64,000 nt of DNA from Cyathus striatus (lineage: Eukaryota; Basidiomycota; Agaricomycetes; Agaricales; Nidulariaceae). Position 1 is the stretch's first letter, and every line of letters starts with the position of its first letter. The position numbers and the translations under genes are program-made. Below, piece by piece: positions 36,086 to 47,125 of this stretch. The notes below the pieces were generated by a model. That model searched no databases, had not been told where the DNA came from, and was given only the letters and a program-made list of their open reading frames with translations. The stretch lies in the NCBI GenBank assembly GCA_025738555.1, contig JAOVFP010000002.1, positions 7,254,001 through 7,318,000 of the forward strand, in the 5' to 3' direction.

Positions 36086-38040
36086 TAGCCTATCACACGA
36101 GCTCGCCGCTAGTGTCACGTGCCATAGATACCTTCTGCATCGTACTCGTACGACACTCTCATTGTCAATAACCCCCACCCTCTCGAGTCTCCCACCCCCA
36201 CCACCTCAACAACACCGACACAGCATCGGCAACGGCTCCCCCCCCCCTCCGCCGGAACGCCCTCGACCTCAATGCTTCCCCCACGTCGACGTCCTCGGAC
36301 CTCAACATCCCCCTCAGCCTCAAGACCTACAGCGAGGTACGCCCCTCTCCACTCACCTCAGCATCCCCCCCTATCTAATATTTCCCCAGCGTCGTCTACG
36401 AGACGGTAGATGCCCCAGCCTCTCCCACATCTATCACCACCGCTACCACTCGTGCCACCACAATGCTGCGTCGCATCTGGTCACTACAACCACCCCACCC
36501 CCCTCCTCCCTTCCCCTCTTCTCCCTGCGTCACGACGACGGCGACAACGCTACATCATCTAGTCGACGCCGGCGCCAGGTCACTTCCATCCCTCACCTCA
36601 ACAACCCCCTCCTCTGTGCATCACAACCACGACGACACCGCTGGCAAGAGCGGCGTCGATGCCACGTCATCCAGGTCCCCCCACCATCTCCCCCTCAACC
36701 CTCAACTCGCGTGGTACTAGCGTTGACATCAATCGTCATTGATGCTACGCTGCCATGATGTCAGTCCACCCTCCTTCTCCACGCTCTATCGCCCATGACA
36801 CCCACTCCCTTCTCCCAAACCCAGCCCAAACCCCTACCTCAATGACCTCCCATCACCCCAGTAACGTCGTCAGCACTCGACGTTCCAGTGGCCCAACCAC
36901 CCAACATCGCCACGCGCCCACCTACCTCAACGGCCCCAGCCCCTCTCCTCCGTCCTCTCCCCTCTCCCTTCTCGTCCAAAAGAACAAGGGCACATCATCC
37001 ACCCCTTTTCCATCCCTCTCCCTGCGTCATGATGACGCCGCCGCCGCCAACAAGAACGGTGTCAGCGCCGCGTCACCCAGCCCCCTCCTCCTTGCATCAT
37101 GTAGACGACGACACCGCTGGCATGAACGGCGTCGAGACGAGTGGGCAGCCAGGTGATGAGTAGAGGAGGATCGCTCAACGACGATGGCTCCCATCACCAA
37201 CGACAACGCCCACGGAGCGCAATACCCTCACACCCACATCCACATCTACGCCCACGCCCACAACCACAATGCCTACAACAGTGCCCGACGCCCACAACGA
37301 GAACAACGACTTCTACGGCAATACCCATCACGAGGACGATGACAGTGCCCAATTAGGCCAGCGCCCGACGGCCACAACAAGGAAGAGGACAGGGGGGATG
37401 AGGATGGTTGTGCATGGCAGGTATGGTGGTAGCGGGCACATAGCAAGGGGAGCGATGAGGATAGTGGAAAACGCCCGACGGCCACAACAACAACAAGGAG
37501 AAGGACGAGGAGGACAGGAGGGACATTTAGGGTGGTGCACGGCAGGAGGGGCGGCGGCGGCGGGCGTATAGCGCCCAACATCACCATATACCCACCTTCC
37601 TCAACGGCCCAGCCCCTCCTGCTCACTAACCCTTGCTTGTCCCCATCGCCGTGTCCCTAACAGTCTCAGTCTCTCCCACCACCACCACCACCCTTCTCGT
37701 CCACAACGATGTCGACAGCAAGTCATCCAACCCTCCAGCCCGACGATATCACCTCCCCCTTTTATTATATTAGTATAAGTAGTTTTTATCAGTAGTATAG
37801 TTAAATTGTAACTTAGTAGCGCAGTAGTAATATATATATATATTTATTTATTAAAAGCTTGATTTTAGAGAACATGAGTGTGCATTGATATCAAGAGGTG
37901 TTAGAAGATGTGGTATACTGATAGATTATATACATAAATTAAGAACATTATTACTACCTAGAACTATCTAAAGTCTGTGCGGATGCGTGCAGATTCCGTA
38001 CAGATTCGCACAGATTCCTCACGGATCCCAGGCGCAAAAT
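36086..38040. repeat. GC-rich, CpG-rich repeat island between X2 and Y2
   Basis: The stretch is absent between X1 and Y1. It is made of degenerate C-rich modules. A module with CACGACGACACCGCTGGCA-type text recurs at about 36,630 and 37,105. A module starting CGCCCGACGGCCACAACAA recurs at about 37,363 and 37,470. Frames of 60-198 codons occur in several phases at once and are Pro/His/Arg-rich low complexity, so I do not call genes. An AT tract (37,830) and repeated GATTC/CGCACAG words (37,985-38,030) follow. Confidence 0.55.
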
Positions 38041-39394
38041 GCAATGTATTTTCTGACTCGCAGCTCGCAAATGCCTAAATGTCCACCTCGTACTCAACCC
38101 CCTCCATCAAATGCTACTACTTACATGCCCTCTTATATCTGATCGCTCCTTCCAGCAAGTGGACGCATCTCCAATACAGAATAAGTTACCCTGAACAAAC
38201 ATATCCCAATGAATGGCACATAAGTAGGCGGAAGATATAGTTCATAATACAGATTCTGAAAAATACCTAGGAATCGAGTATATTATCAAGTTTACCAAAT
38301 GATATTTGCTCCCATAAAGCTCCATTCGACACACCATTCGTAACGCCGTGGCTATGCGAATGCATGAAAACACGTCGTTTCCGACATATATCGCTATAAT
38401 AACGAGAGAACACGGTCGTGTTGCATGGAATTTTCATTTTACTTCAACAGTGGAGGTAACTATATGGTGTATATCTTCAACTTAATTTTGGAGTCTGCTA
38501 ATTACATTTGCGGCGATTATACGTATAGCATGACAGGGTACCCTTAGTTACCAAGTGGGTCGTTCAACTTCGATTACACTTCTTTTATCAACAATTTTCG
38601 TCTCCACCTTTCCTTTACGAGCTCTTCTGCTTATCTTTTGGATAGCAGCTGATAACATCTATGGGTTCCGATGCCAACTTTCCTCTCAAACAGCTTTATA
38701 GAAACTCATGCTCAGTGACCAATCTACATCACTGGATAAGTATCTTGATGGTATCTCAATCGTTATAAGGTACAAGCAAAACAGAGACAAGAATCGGGTC
38801 AAGAACAGCTACTCTGTGCGACGTGAGAGTGTAGATGATCAACTTCTGCAATTTGTTCTTGAACGATACACATCTGAGCTGCTTTCTGTTCCACCTAGAC
38901 AATATCTGGCGCATGTGGATGTGTTATGGACCATGGAAGACATCCGGTCTTTGGGTCACGTACTACTAGTATTCGCATATCTTTATTTTCTCGGTTACCA
39001 CCAACGAGTCTTCTTGCAAGGAATTTAGTTGATGTTTATTAACTTACGCGATTTGATTCACATCTGTTCTATATCTCTAATTTTACCCGTCATCATGTTA
39101 TCAGATTGAGATGCATTCTTTCTTAATGATTTCATATAAATATCCTGGTTCAAATGAAACCAACAAATTGATCTGTTCCGGTCGCAGCCATGAATCGGTC
39201 TTAATGCAAGGTACTCATTATATGCCTTGACCATTTTCCTTCCCCCCTTTCTTTCCTTCTTTACTTTTGTACAATTTCACAGGGCAGGGCTCAATACTAC
39301 AACTCATTTCTTATCTCAGCATATAATTTTACTCTGCTTCTTTTAGTTCCATTTCTACTACTAGTACTTTATAACATTATCCAAATTGCACACA
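38041..39394 (+). repeat. Y2 upstream module
   Basis: This is a copy of 14490-14580 and 15131-16258. It ends just before the Y2 ATG with the pyrimidine-rich TTCCCCCCTTTCTTTCCTTC tract seen in all three Y copies. Confidence 0.65.
38708..39028 (+). CDS. Small conserved hypothetical frame (106 codons)
   Basis: The frame begins MLSDQSTSLDKYLDGISIVI. The first 64 residues are conserved in Y1 (15575), with several synonymous and conservative changes. After that Y1 lacks one base and ends differently. It may be the last exon of a longer gene, since homology extends about 400 bases upstream. No domain is recognised. Confidence 0.25.
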   Translation: MLSDQSTSLDKYLDGISIVIRYKQNRDKNRVKNSYSVRRESVDDQLLQFVLERYTSELLSVPPRQYLAHVDVLWTMEDIRSLGHVLLVFAYLYFLGYHQRVFLQGI

Positions 39395-41009
39395 ATGCTC
39401 ACACTCATTTTCCTCTTTTTACTAAACGCATTGTTTCAGCCTGTCAACACTTCGCCGCTTAATATTCCTACTGGGAACTATTCCTTACCCATGCAGTTAT
39501 CAGGCGAGAGCTCTACTCCCATCCAAAATTTACACCCTCGATCATGACAATGGTCTCACTCCGCGCTCTCTCCCGAGTATTATTTACAGCTGTCTCTCAA
39601 CCATTGGTCTAATAACCTGGGTAATTGTACATACAAATGTACCTGCTGAAGGCGAAGGAGAGTGGAAATCAAGATGGAATAGATTGAAAACAATGTACTG
39701 GGTTTTTATGGCCCCCGAGCTGATTACAGCATGGGCTAATCGGCAACGTTGGGGGGCGAAAAGAATTTACCTCGAGTACAAACCACACTGTATGTCCATA
39801 TCCAAATATCCCCAATAGGTCTGCTGTACTTACCCAAATGTTCCAGATAAACATTGGACTATGGTTCATGCTCACTTCCTTCAAATGGGAGGATTTCATG
39901 TATCCATAAATGGCCATAAAGGGGTCGTAGATCCCATTGCATTTCGTGCTCTTCTTGCGCAAGGAAAGATACAGTTTCCAATGATGTCGAAAGAAGAGAT
40001 CCAGGATAAAAGCAAATCTGATACCTTTGCAAAGTATCTCCTGTATCTACAAGTAATCTGGTTTAATGTGCAATGCACTGCAAGAATCATCGTCGGACTT
40101 CCATTTACCCTGTTGGAGATGACAACTCTGGCTCTTGTTGTGGCAAATGGAACTACAGTAATAACATGGTGGCATAAGCCTTATGACGTCCGAAAACCTA
40201 TTTTTTTGCAGGCTGCTGATACTTCTCGTCTTTCCGGCACTGACGGGAGCAGTACGCTAACAGAAGAGAATTCATCTGAAGCCGTAAACAGCGTAGGCGA
40301 CAAAGATGAAGAAAACTCTTCTAATCTGGCGATGAACATATACGTGGTGGGACCGAAGACACCCCCTTGGTTGCACGCTGATGAAATATCTAATCCGGAG
40401 TCAGAAATGGCAATGCCGAGCTTACTTCCAACCACAGGTAGTAGCCTTCGTAAATCCTACCGCAATGCAGTAACAACCTCCTGGCGCGATGATGGAATTC
40501 TGAAAACATTGTGGAATGTGCTGTTTTACTGGCCCATAATGGAACCTGTTCTCGAATTCACAGATTCGATGCAACTGTACGATGATCTCACTGGAGTTAC
40601 CCCATACTATGCAGCGGTGAATATGGAAGCTCGGCCTTTATATGGTCTTATATTCTTCATCATCCCAAATGTAACAAATTTTAATATTGTGAACTCATAC
40701 GCGTTGGAAGGTTGCGTTCATTTCGCATCGGAAGAAGAGCGTTATTTGTATAAACTAGCAGTATATGGGCAACTCGTTCTACCCTTATCCTATGTTGCCT
40801 TCTACATGTTGCTTCACCTGCTGAAGGAGAAAAGGAGTGACCGTTGGATTTACAACGCTATCTATGGGGTTCAAACACTAGTTGTTATTGCCCTAATGGT
40901 AGCGCGATTTTACGTTGTAGTGGAAGTTATTATATCGTTTCGTTCACCCCTCCCGCATGGCGTGCTCCTCAACGTACGGTGGGCAGACTTCGTTCCGACC
41001 TTTAACTAA
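39395..41009 (+). pseudogene. Y2: fungal multi-pass membrane protein, frameshift in exon 1
   Basis: Exon 1 (39395-39789) starts with the same signal peptide as Y1. It is two bases shorter, because a stretch near 39525 that reads CCCATCGCAGCATTATG in Y1 reads CCCATCCAAAATTTA here. This puts the rest of the exon out of frame. The intron (39790-39846, 57 bp) and exon 2 (39847-41009) are intact. Exon 2 carries HAHFLQMGGF, WWHKPYDV and at least five hydrophobic segments, and ends NVRWADFVPTFN. An internal ATG at 39861 would give 382 residues without the signal peptide. Y1 and Y2 have different exon 1 lesions, so neither lesion was inherited from the ancestor. Confidence 0.75.
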
Positions 41010-43480
41010 TAGCAGACTATACAACATATTATGCTCGATAAATACATGTAACATGTTGCACATATATTTGATGTTGACTATCTGACAACATTTGTGCAAA
41101 CGGTGTGTCAGCTTTCGATGCTTATCTATATAATATTTTGCCGTGACCGGATGTTGCATTGAACTCGGGCCAACTGTTGATACTGTACATTCGCAATATC
41201 GAGTCTCATAATTCTCCTCAGTAGCATCTTTGTATTACCTGTCAAATGATGACAGAATTTCCTTCCGTATGTTTAAATAGTACTTGAGGTTAGTTAATCA
41301 TCCTCTCGGAACCGTACTAAACACTCTGTAACCCTGTACCTTTTTCTGAAGAAGGCATACCGGAGCTCGAGCTTTTTAGCGGTCTTGTCGCTTGTACTAG
41401 TAATTATGCTGTTGGTTTTTAGATGTGAAGTTGTATTACTTATAAGATCTTCAAGTTGTAAATTAATGAGCGTTAACAAACAGTGCGCACGTGTGTTCAT
41501 TGATTAGTGACACTAGTGACGTTTGAAGCTTTGCAGTAAGAAAGATGCAGATACCTTAGTTGTGTTTGTGTTTGTGTTTTCATTTCCACGCTCACCGATT
41601 GGGTTATCGCCGTGTCGGGAGAAACATGCTTTGTCATCCATGGGTCGTTCATCGTAGTGACCCAATCCATATCTTGTCTCCCGTCCGCTAACAGTTGTGT
41701 ATCCTCGGCCTCAGCGATGTTGTCTGGATACTAGCTTGGCCATCGTCTTCTCCACAACATCAGCCAATTTCGAATGAATCATGCATGAAGCGTGGAGGAG
41801 GGGCGCGTTCAAGGCGCGTTACGTGACTATTACTTCGTCAATATCACTCGCGTCCAAACGTCCAAACGTTCAAGCTCAAGCTCAAGGGGTGCACACATCG
41901 AAGTATACATTTACTTGTGGCAGATACATACCTCCCCCAAACCTGGCTCCTCACCTAGTCGCCGTCCTATGCAACCACATTCTCGACGACGTCAAAGTTA
42001 CTCATGCGGAGAACTGGTCCAACATCGAAGCACATAGCCTCATAGCTGGAAGATTAAGTCATAAAAGTAGGACAGTAGACGGGGGATGGGATGGATTGTG
42101 AGGTACGTCAACTACGCTGTACTCTCATTTGGTTGACTACCTTTCGACTTGTGCTTCAACAGGTTTCTCGTATGCTCCAGCTTCTCTGATATGCATACGA
42201 ACAGCTACTACTCTGAGCTTCGACAACTTACGCTCGGGGGGTCTTCAAGAGACGATATTATCCTCCAGCACTGATAATCAATAGGCGTACTTTTCCTCTG
42301 GCCTCAGGCTATCATTCGACCGCTCCCTACTCCGCTACGATTTCTACGATCTGTTTCATTCAAGAGGTCGAGGTCGCGCAACACAGAGGGTAACTTAACT
42401 GCGCCTCTCAACTCCAAAAGGGTATTGTCACTGTGGTATCAGCGCACACTTAGAGGCAGCGTATCGCTACTATTTCTTACAGATGTCTGATCCAGTATGC
42501 ACAGAGTTTTTCATCGCCATTCCGTTCCTAATCGAGACGTTTGATACCTACCGTCTACACTATTGCACCCCGCTCGCACCATTCCACTCAACGCTCGTAC
42601 AGTGATCGGGTCCACTCATAGAGCACAGTTAATTACGTTGCGGACTTGAATGGTGCGCATCTTCAACATGTCTATCGTATCACTGCCTAGCATACCTAAC
42701 ATACTTGACTAAAGTAGGCTGAGGGACACTTCATTGCCTTCTTCTCATCGTCCCTCATCGTTTTCCTCTCGACATCTGTTTAGGTTTTCCTTCCAAATTC
42801 CCAGCTATTGCGATACATTAACTAGCCACCTATCCCTCATGCTAGTATTACTCACGTTCCGGTCATATGGACTGTGCGCATGATGCAGGATACATATTTT
42901 GTAGGTTTAGCCAGTTATCCAAATATCTGTGTTTGTCCTATTTCTTTCGTTGTTGCTTGGGTACATTCTCTGGTTCTTTATAATCGTTTTAATGGTCTCG
43001 TGAATTTGATTGTAGTCTGTGGATGTTAGAGCGCATGCAAAGATTGTAACATCTTCCCTGTAACCTAGTAATCGGCCGATTGGATCTTTTGATTGGTTCC
43101 AGTTTGCAAGGGTGTAGTGAGCACAGTATTGGGAAAGCTGAGGGGTTATTACACTGAATAGATATGCATTCGTTAGCGGAGAGTAAAGTATACAATGTAC
43201 GAATGAGTGGTGAATTCGACGTTTACTGCAGTAACTGTGGTCTACTTGGTACGGTGTAGTAAACCAGCTTCGCAATATTGTACATATGAGTCGTCGAACT
43301 TCTAAACGTATTTCCAATTTATGAGAACTTGCGCTGTGGTGAAGAGGAAGATAGCCGGTTGCAGGTATCAATTCGACAAAGAATGTGCGAGTTGGGAACA
43401 AGATCCTAGTAAGTTGCGAGTGAAAGTGAAAGTAGGGGGAAGAAAACTCAAATTGAAAGAAAGATGGTACGCGTACTTAA
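41010..43480 (+). repeat. Y2 downstream module, CpG retained
   Basis: This is the CpG-rich counterpart of 17852-18381 and 21707-26640. A minus-strand frame of 164 codons (42907-43401) is broken in the Y1 copy and has no domain, so I treat the region as non-coding. About 200 bases (41,580-41,830) have a third, diverged relative at 61,075-61,297. Confidence 0.6.
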
Positions 43481-43658
43481 GTAGAGTTACATGTGGACTA
43501 CGTGTAACTATGAAATCGAAATGAAACACCTTTTTGCAGAGCATGCAAATTGCCTGCTCTACAGTACTTTAGCGAAATTATCATTTACAAATAGCTTGTT
43601 ATTGAAAGAATCATATACAATGATTACATAGTAGAACTAGTACATCCAAGAGAAATGG

Positions 43659-45540
43659 CTATATGTGAGGGAAAAAGTTCGTCCACTCCAAGGTCTCGAA
43701 CGCAGAGGGAGGAAGAGCTCGAAGTGACAAAAAGGCTTCCACGAGTAGATAAAGCCGTGCCACCACATAGAAAGGAAGCACAATCACAATCACAACCCCC
43801 GTAATCCCTACAAAGATGTTTAAACACACATGCTGCCAATCCTTGTCCCTATGTACCGAACCAATGCGATCTTCGCACATTACATGGAGTGATAAAATAC
43901 CTACATCTAATAATGGTACTATAGCAGTCAAGATCGATGAAATTCGCCATAATGTTCTCTCCGCTGTAGATGGGAAGTCTGAGTTCCATGCAATGCAGTG
44001 GACCAGTCCAAGCGCAACTGTGGATAACACAAATATGACGATAAAGATTAAAACCATGATGGACTCTTGTAATCCACCACTATCTTTAACTATACTTTCA
44101 TCTTCATCGTCGTTAGTAGAATCTGCCATGTAGTATGTGCTAACTCTTGTTCTTTCTGTTTTCTCCTTATCATCATATAGAAATTTACCAATCGGATCCA
44201 AAATCGTCCACATAAACATTATCCGGAAAAGATTAACGAGAACAAAATCGTCTTCATCAAATGCTTTAGCCACTCTATCTTTGACAGTATTGAATATTGA
44301 CATTGGTGCTGAGAAAATGGTAATGATCCATAATGGACCAGGTTCTACACCAGTACTTCGTTGTTTGCTAGTTTCTGGAGTGTAATAGTCGGTGTCTATC
44401 TGAGGCACTTCCAACAATTCGGAACATTCACTTCTGTAGTGAGACTGCAATAGTTCGATCCCACTGTGTTCGCCATCATGCCCTTCATTTATGATCACTG
44501 GAGATTGAACAACTGCTGTATTATCTGCTGAAATCGAGTCAGGGATGTTGGATAGGATTTTGGATGTTGAGCTGTCAGCTTTAGCATTATTTACATTATC
44601 CAGTGAGGGGTAGTTGTCACAGGAAGCCTTGTTATGCTCATCAGCTAATTCCTGTGAGACATTCTCCTTGTGTTCCATATTTAAGGTGCTGCTTACAGCA
44701 TTAGATTTCATGTCTACAGTCTTATCCAGAAAGACTGGTTGCCGAACATCAAAAGGCTTATGCCACCATACGATGGACAGTATAAATGTGCATGAGATAA
44801 TGCTGAGTGTGGTCACCTCCAGCTGCGCCAAAGCTAGTCCTTGCACATGCCTTGCGATACATTGTGTAACAAACCAGAATACCTGAGCGACAAGAATAAT
44901 CTTTGACAGGCCATTCGCTTTGCTTTTATCTGCAATATCTTCTGCTGAAATATTGGGGAATGCAATCTCCCCTTTCTGAAGGAGGTCGTGAAACTGGTCT
45001 GGATACAAGACAGTGGTTCTGTGGCCATCTCTGTATTGAAATCCGCCCATCTGAAGGAAGTGGGCATGCTTGATAGTCCACTCACGATCTGGAACATAAA
45101 TGTTTAAGTAATTGATCACCATAAACTTTGAGTTAGAGCTCACCTTGCCGTTTGTACCTTTTGCAAAGCATACTTGCACCACCCAGTTGATGAATGGCCC
45201 AGTACATAACAAGTTCTGGAGCTATCAAAGTCCAATACATCGTTTTCAGCCTTCTCCACAGAATCTTCCAGCTCTCTTCATTCGGAGCTGGAATATTCAT
45301 ATGTACAGATGACCACGTGCACAGAAAGATTGTCGATATGCATCCCCATACAATGCCCATCATAGAGCGGTGGTTGCAATTACAATTCGCTGTGGAACCA
45401 TCGGAAGCCGCATCAACGAATAACAAGTATAAAGCGTGAACAGCCGTAGAATTTGCGGTAGTATTTAGAATTGGAGAAGCGTCGACTGGCTGCAATGATA
45501 TGTTGCGGAAGAGAAAGTAAAATAGTATATATATGAGCAT
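43659..45540 (-). CDS. Intact multi-pass membrane protein of the Y family (608 aa)
   Basis: Two exons, 45540-45144 and 45088-43659, are joined by a 55-bp intron (45089-45143; GTGAGC donor, TTACTTAAAC branch region, CCAG acceptor). I start at ATG 45540 because it opens with a signal peptide, MLIYILFYFLFRNISLQPVD; the frame is open 38 codons further up. After a cysteine-containing N-terminal segment come a membrane helix (residues about 60-79), IAPELVMYWAIHQ (106-118), HAHFLQMGGFQ (140-150) and a pair of helices ending in WWHKPFDV. A loop of roughly 170 residues rich in Ser, Asp and Glu follows. Then come further helices and the end LEWTNFFPHI. It shares intron position and phase with Y1 and Y2 but is much diverged and has no lesion. 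I know no function for this family. Confidence 0.85.
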
Positions 45541-45807
45541 GTGGAACGGGCAGGTTGATGTTCTGGTGCGATGCCCGGTTAGCGAGTCAAAGAGGGTTGG
45601 GAAAGTGGGCAGATTATATCTAGGAGGATGACTTTTATAAGGCGTAGCGCACACTATTTAAACTGAGATACGCGGAACGCCTGAAAGTCCGAAGTTCCCC
45701 TGATTTCATGAAAACTGGTTCCATTTATCCATTCATTGTTAGCTGTAAGTAGATAATGTATCCGCCTGTCTCATGTCATGTATATTTATCTGAGAAACAT
45801 TAGTAAC

Positions 45808-46990
45808 TGATACGCATGTAAACGAAAACAACGTACCCAATTTAAATTTCGTTATATCTCGATTTCGAGATACCAGTACCGGGCATGTAGAGTGAGGAAA
45901 CAGCGGGGAGGGGCTGAGTTCCCGCGCCGCCTCCCATAAATCACTAAGGGAATAAAAACAAATACACCTATTAAAAACACAACTCCACCTCAGTACTGGT
46001 TTTACACTCTTTAAAACAAATAAATACACAATACTTTACCTTTTACAAATGATGTTGTAGCCTAAACATGAGTATTACGATGCCCAGAAAAGACTATATG
46101 ACCATGACAAAGTCAGCACGAGTTACAAAGTATGGATCCAGACAAAACACGAACTTACCAAGACCGTAAGCAACCCAGACCATGAGACACGAGACACGAG
46201 ATTAGTGAGCTTGAGTGACGACGATGAGGGAACGAGACAATGGAACAACAAGACAGCGAGACAGAGAGGGCGAGCGCGAGAAGTGGGGAAAGGAAGCAAG
46301 AATGGACAGTGAGCGAGTACCCCAACAGTCAGGAGTTCACGCGGGAGCGGAAAACCGACCCGCGAGACCGATGTAAATGAAATGATGTGAAGCGGCCGAC
46401 GCTGCCGCATCGGCTGATTACCCGATTAGGAAGGTAACCGATGGGACGCTCAAACGAGCGCGCGTCGCAGAAAGGGAGCGCGTTGGGTTATGCGCACGAT
46501 TGGCTGACCGCCGCCTGGGTGCTGACAATGCGTTACCTTACAAATGAACCGGGGAAATACCGGATCTCAAATAGAATGTTATTACTATGCAATTTGTAAG
46601 TAGAGTAGGTAGAAAAGGTATATAGTAGACGAAGAGGGAAGAAATAAGGCAGGAACTGCCAGGCATTCTTCCCTCCTGCAGATAGGGTGTGTAAAGACGA
46701 ATCAGACAAGAATCAGAATTAGTTACGAGACGTTTAGATACCGAGAACTATGTACCGAGTTTGCTGAATTGAATCTGAACATTTTGACTTTGAAACACTT
46801 TGACGCGTGAACGAGAATAGCCCGAGTTTAACTTGTTCTATTTTTAATCTGATCTAAATTTGGACTTGAATATTATTGCGCCCCTCGAACTTACTGAATC
46901 TACACCTCGGGATATTAAGTTTATGATTGTATTTGGAATTGCTATTCTAAGTATTAAATAAACTAACTACTCTCGTCGTGTGACTCAACA
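45808..46990 (+). repeat. 5' LTR of element 2
   Basis: 1183 bp. It contains antisense open frames of 95-96 codons that are equally present in the other LTR; these show only LTR identity, not a gene. Confidence 0.93.
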
Positions 46991-46992
46991 TT

Positions 46993-47010
46993 TGGAGCCC
47001 ACCGCGAGGG
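46993..47010 (+). other. tRNA primer-binding site of element 2
   Basis: TGGAGCCCACCGCGAGGG starts two bases after the LTR. The same 18 bases begin two bases after the LTR end at 63419. It would pair with a tRNA whose 3' end has U before CCA. A tRNA-Cys is a candidate because of the GCUCCA end (weak inference). Confidence 0.8.
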
Positions 47011-47125
47011 GGTGAGGGTTCAATTCCAGACAAAGACATTTTATAAAAAGACAATAACTTCAAAATAAAAAATCGAAAAACCGTTGAAAAATCACGGAAA
47101 AATCAGATTAAATTACTAAGTCATT

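Noticed and set aside
36162..36758. 198-codon Pro/His-rich frame
   Set aside because: GC-rich repeat DNA is open in several phases; low complexity and not conserved in unit 1.
42907..43401. 164-codon minus-strand frame downstream of Y2
   Set aside because: The Y1 counterpart (26058-26502) is broken at several places beyond CpG changes; no domain.
46123..46410. Antisense 95-codon frame, identical at 57619-57906
   Set aside because: It lies inside both LTRs; identity reflects LTR identity. No domain and low-complexity composition.
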